Source of the DNA: Lytechinus variegatus
Lineage: Eukaryota; Echinodermata; Echinoidea; Temnopleuroida; Toxopneustidae
Direction: 5' to 3'
Length of the DNA stretch: 64,000 nt
NCBI RefSeq assembly: GCF_018143015.1
Contig: NC_054746.1
Coordinates: forward strand, 23,016,464 to 23,080,463
Position 1 is the stretch's first letter, and each line of letters starts with the position of its first letter. This document shows positions 60,625-64,000 of the stretch, piece by piece. Below the pieces are notes generated by a model, which saw only the letters and a program-made list of their open reading frames with translations, was not told the DNA's origin and did no database searches. The translations under genes and the position numbers were made by a program.

Positions 60625-63600
60625 TTAGTCACTATAACCTTCTGTTGGGTAGATAACCGCTAGTTTTGTAATGGGTCTACGATACTCTCCGGAAACAGTT
60701 TTTAGCTTCACATTTCGAACTTTACCATCAGGTCCCGGATAAACCTGAATGATTCTTGCTATAGTCCACTTTCCACGGATTGCATTGCTCTCTGCAGTCA
60801 TTACAACGTCACCAACTCTAACGTTCCTTCGATCTGTGTTCCACTTTCTACATGGTACTAACAGTGGTAGGACGTTTTGAGACCACTGCTTCCAAAAAGA
60901 ATCCACTATTAGCTGAACGAATTCTACGCGATCGCGAGGATTCTTGGTTTGCTTAAATGGACCCTGTGGGATATTTCTAGAAGACCTGCCTAACAACATA
61001 TCATTTGGACACAAATAATTTCCATCATCTGGGTCATTGCATTTCCGTCCTATCGGTCTCTCATTCATAAGGTTAGCTACTTCAAGAAAGCATGTATACA
61101 ACTCAAATGGTGTGAGCACTTGCTCACCAATTGCTTTCTTGATTGATATTTTGGCACTTTTAACAAGAGATTCAGCGCACCCATTTTGGTGGGGTGCATT
61201 AGGGGTGATGAACTTCCACTGTATCCCCTTATCTGCACAGAAATCTTTGAGCTCATCTTCACTCCATCCCGATATCATCTCGCGAAGTTCGCGTTGAGCT
61301 CCCACAAATTGCGTTCCATTGTCGCTAAGGATCTGAGCTGGTCGTCCCCTCACTGATAAGAATCTCCTTAGGACTTGGAGAAATTCCATTGTTGAACAGT
61401 CAGTTGCCATTTCCAGATGAACGGCACGCGTATTTAGACATGTAAAGATTACACCATAATGCTTGGCCCTCTTATTACGACCAACCTTTACTTGAAAGGG
61501 GCCAAAATAGTCACAGGAGGTGTAATGAAATGGTGGAGTGTGAGGTGCGACACGATTACTAGGTAAATCAGCCATCTTCTGGGTCTCACGCTTGCATTCT
61601 GTTGACCTGCATTTGACACAGCGATGCTTGACGGTTTTTGCCAAACGATGTCCTTGTATGATCCAAAACTTGCGTCTCGCCTTGGCGGTTGTCGTTTCAA
61701 CACCTGGGTGTCCAATCTCATGAATGTGACGTGTGAAAAGTAGAGCTATGTGATGGGAACCTGGGAGTAGAGCTGGATGTCTAGATTCATATGATGTCAC
61801 TAAGTTCTCAACTCTTCCTCCTACTCTGATTACTCCTTCGTTATCAATGAAAGGAGTAAGGGTTCTGAACTCTCCTCTCTCAAATCTGCTTTTCAGACCC
61901 TTTTGCGCTTCCTTTGTCCAATATAGCTCAGCTTTCTCCAACTCTGCTGGGGCTAATGTCACATCAGCTTCTGGCATGGATTCTTTCTTGAGCTTTGACT
62001 TGAGAATCCGTACAAATCTGAGAACATAGGCAGTCACTCTGACTAACTTTCGCCAACTTGAGAAATGTTCAGATTCGATGGGGGCAATTGATGTGCTGTT
62101 GACAACTAACACTGTCTGACTAATCTTTCGTCTCTCTAGATTCTCAAGACTCTGGTCGATATTCACCTTGTCTACTGGCCACTCTGTTTCGTCGAGATGC
62201 AGGAATCTAGGACCGCACTTCCATACTTTCATAAGGTCGTTTACTGCGATTCCTCTTGACACTTTGTCTGCTGTGTTATCTTCACCAGGTATATGTTTCC
62301 AGCTTGAGGGGTCAGTGAGAGTCTGAATCTCCCCTATTCTGCTTGACACAAAAGGCTTATATATCCTGGCCGAAGACTTGATCCACTGTAGAGTTATCAT
62401 GCTGTCCGTGAAGAACATTACTTTCTCAACTTCTAATCTCATCTCTTCAGTGATCGACTTGTACAGTCTGGCAGCTAACACGGCAGCCTGTAGCTCCAAT
62501 CTGGGTATTGTCAATGTCTTTAACGGTGCTACCTTTGACTTGGATGCAACAAAGCGAGTCTCGAACTTGCCATCTCCGGTTTGCCACCTTAGATACGCAC
62601 ATGCACCATAAGCATTTTCTGATGCATCAGAGAAAATGCACAACACTGGTTTACCTTGAGCTTCAGGAGGTGTTAGACATCTTTCGAGAGATACTTCATT
62701 CAATCCTTTCATTTCCTCGAACAGAAGCCTCCAGTCCGCATCTTCTTCTTCAGTAAGAGGATCGTCCCAGTTGTAGCCTCTTTGCCACAATTTCTGCATC
62801 CCTATCTTGGCTCTTACAATCACTGGGGCAGCAAATCCTAGGGGGTCATATATGTGGGCGATTTGACCTAGGATTTTCCTCTTGGTTAATCTTTCTTGAC
62901 TCTCTCCATCTAATCTTGAATTCAGTACACTGTCTCTCAGCTTTACTTTGTAAGAGAAGGTGTCATTTTCTCTGTCCCAAACTACTCCTAGGACCTTCTC
63001 CTCAGCTATGTCATCTAGTAATTTCATCTTTCCTTGGGTGAGGTCTCCCACATCAGATTCATTGGAAATCCACCCTTTGACTTTGAAGCCTCCGTCATTT
63101 AACACTTCATCTATCTCAGCACTAAGTTTCCTGGCTTCATCTACAGTCTGTACAGAGTCGCATATGTCATCCATATACACATTCCTTTTCAAAACAGAAG
63201 CAGCATGAGGATGTGTACACTCTCCTTGTTCTGCTGTAAGCTTCAGAGCAATCTGGGCGATTGCAGGGGCTGGTTTGTCACCGAAAGTGACAACCTTCAT
63301 CATGTAGACATCAGGTTCTCTGTTTCCATCCATGTCTCTCCATAAGAACCTATGGACATGTTGATCTCTCTCAGGGATTGACACACGATGGTACATCTTG
63401 GAGATATCCCCACACAAGGCCACTTCATTTTCCCTGAATCTCAAGAGCACTCCGACCATACTGTTCAAGAGATCGGGACCTTTCATCCAGTATTCATTTA
63501 ACCGATGACCTTGGTAAGATGCAGAAGAATTAAAAACAATCCTGATAGGGGTGCTCTGTTTTTCTGGTCTTACAACAGCATGATGTGATATGTAATGAAC

Positions 63601-64000
63601 TGGTCCTTCATACTTCTCGATGTCTGCTGCTGTGAGTTTCTTAGCAAACCCCATTTCTTCCAGTTCATGGATTTGCTTGTTGTACGCTTTCGCGTGCTCT
63701 GGGTTTCTATATAGTCTCTTTTCAGTTGACTCAAGGATTTTTACTGCTTGACTCTTATTATCTGGGAGATCATTAGGATCCCTTTGCCATGGATAGCCAA
63801 TTTCCCACTGCTTTCCTTTCTTCTGTGAAGAAGCTCTGATGATCTCTTCCTCTTTCTGTTCATCAATGGTTAACTTAGTCTCTTGGCACTGACAACTTAC
63901 ACCTTGAGATTCCATTCGCCAAAACTCTGACAAGTCTGGACTCTGAACTGCTACATGAAGGACATTGACACATGTGGTTCGCTTCTCTGTGCCACCAAAG
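60625..64000 (-). CDS. BEL/Pao polyprotein (RT, RNase H, integrase; N-terminal part off the edge)
   Basis: An open frame of more than 1,100 codons, running to the window edge. In order: reverse transcriptase of the Pao type (RIVFNSSASYQGHRLN, ALCGDISKMYHRV, the YMDDICDS active-site box), RNase H (FSDASENAYGACAYL, FFTDSMITLQWI), an integrase with an HHCC-like zinc region (HIHEIGHPG ... CVKC) and a DDE core (CDYFGPF, ILSDNGTQF, HQNGCAESLVKSAK), and a C-terminal DUF5641-like domain (VRVGDVVMTAE, GKWTIARI). The order and the DUF5641-like end are specific to BEL/Pao elements. The part in view looks whole. Confidence 0.95.
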   Translation of the reverse strand, partial: FGGTEKRTTCVNVLHVAVQSPDLSEFWRMESQGVSCQCQETKLTIDEQKEEEIIRASSQKKGKQWEIGYPWQRDPNDLPDNKSQAVKILESTEKRLYRNPEHAKAYNKQIHELEEMGFAKKLTAADIEKYEGPVHYISHHAVVRPEKQSTPIRIVFNSSASYQGHRLNEYWMKGPDLLNSMVGVLLRFRENEVALCGDISKMYHRVSIPERDQHVHRFLWRDMDGNREPDVYMMKVVTFGDKPAPAIAQIALKLTAEQGECTHPHAASVLKRNVYMDDICDSVQTVDEARKLSAEIDEVLNDGGFKVKGWISNESDVGDLTQGKMKLLDDIAEEKVLGVVWDRENDTFSYKVKLRDSVLNSRLDGESQERLTKRKILGQIAHIYDPLGFAAPVIVRAKIGMQKLWQRGYNWDDPLTEEEDADWRLLFEEMKGLNEVSLERCLTPPEAQGKPVLCIFSDASENAYGACAYLRWQTGDGKFETRFVASKSKVAPLKTLTIPRLELQAAVLAARLYKSITEEMRLEVEKVMFFTDSMITLQWIKSSARIYKPFVSSRIGEIQTLTDPSSWKHIPGEDNTADKVSRGIAVNDLMKVWKCGPRFLHLDETEWPVDKVNIDQSLENLERRKISQTVLVVNSTSIAPIESEHFSSWRKLVRVTAYVLRFVRILKSKLKKESMPEADVTLAPAELEKAELYWTKEAQKGLKSRFERGEFRTLTPFIDNEGVIRVGGRVENLVTSYESRHPALLPGSHHIALLFTRHIHEIGHPGVETTTAKARRKFWIIQGHRLAKTVKHRCVKCRSTECKRETQKMADLPSNRVAPHTPPFHYTSCDYFGPFQVKVGRNKRAKHYGVIFTCLNTRAVHLEMATDCSTMEFLQVLRRFLSVRGRPAQILSDNGTQFVGAQRELREMISGWSEDELKDFCADKGIQWKFITPNAPHQNGCAESLVKSAKISIKKAIGEQVLTPFELYTCFLEVANLMNERPIGRKCNDPDDGNYLCPNDMLLGRSSRNIPQGPFKQTKNPRDRVEFVQLIVDSFWKQWSQNVLPLLVPCRKWNTDRRNVRVGDVVMTAESNAIRGKWTIARIIQVYPGPDGKVRNVKLKTVSGEYRRPITKLAVIYPTEGYSD

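Larger units (their letters stand above)
60082..64000 (-). mobile_element. BEL/Pao LTR retrotransposon (3' part; continues past the window end)
   Basis: A Pao-type polyprotein is followed by a purine-rich tract and an LTR-like segment, all on the minus strand. The element is cut by the right edge, so its 5' LTR and gag region are not visible. The part in view looks whole, with no breaks noticed, which suggests a young insertion. Age cannot be measured without the second LTR. Confidence 0.9.

Noticed and set aside
1-64000. CRISPR arrays, bacterial operons, rRNA genes
   Set aside because: None seen; this is intron-bearing animal DNA.

Overview
This is an animal genome window, AT-rich and intron-rich. 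The gene set (TIMM50, MKKS/BBS6, two TMEM35-like genes, an alpha-type neurexin) is metazoan. The tRNA-derived SINEs, the many short inverted-repeat elements and a BEL/Pao retrotransposon suit a marine invertebrate deuterostome, most likely an echinoderm such as a sea urchin. The species call is inference; the gene calls rest on protein motifs and on splice phases that agree from exon to exon.

Layout. (1) 0.2-4.3 kb, minus strand: the 5' five coding exons of TIMM50, running off the left edge. (2) 4.4-11.7 kb, plus strand, head-to-head with TIMM50: the MKKS transcription unit. Its leader carries two small ORFs of 70 and 56 codons, each with one hydrophobic segment, placed so that one spliced mRNA would read uORF1, uORF2, then MKKS. 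This resembles the vertebrate MKKS leader, which encodes small mitochondrial peptides. (3) 16.5 and 20.1 kb, plus strand: two intronless TMEM35 (NACHO)-like paralogues. (4) 28.8-51.5 kb, minus strand: the 3' half of a neurexin, reading LNS3-EGF-LNS4-LNS5-EGF-LNS6-stalk-TM-tail and ending in a PDZ ligand. LNS1, the first EGF and LNS2 would lie beyond the right edge. Four phase-1 symmetric microexons (18, 24, 21 and 12 nt) can be read in its introns without breaking the frame. (5) 51.5-64 kb: probable neurexin intron or upstream DNA. It holds a 1.39-kb DNA element with perfect 40-bp terminal inverted repeats and a PHD-finger exon, a tRNA-SINE, a palindromic repeat and, at the right edge, a minus-strand BEL/Pao element cut by the window end.

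Between the genes, short non-autonomous elements are common (hAT-like, mariner-like, CACTC-ended, foldback). Several have clear target-site duplications. The most interesting observations are the neurexin microexon set, the conserved-looking MKKS leader ORFs, the PHD-carrying inverted-repeat element, and an RGD plus polybasic insertion in neurexin LNS6.
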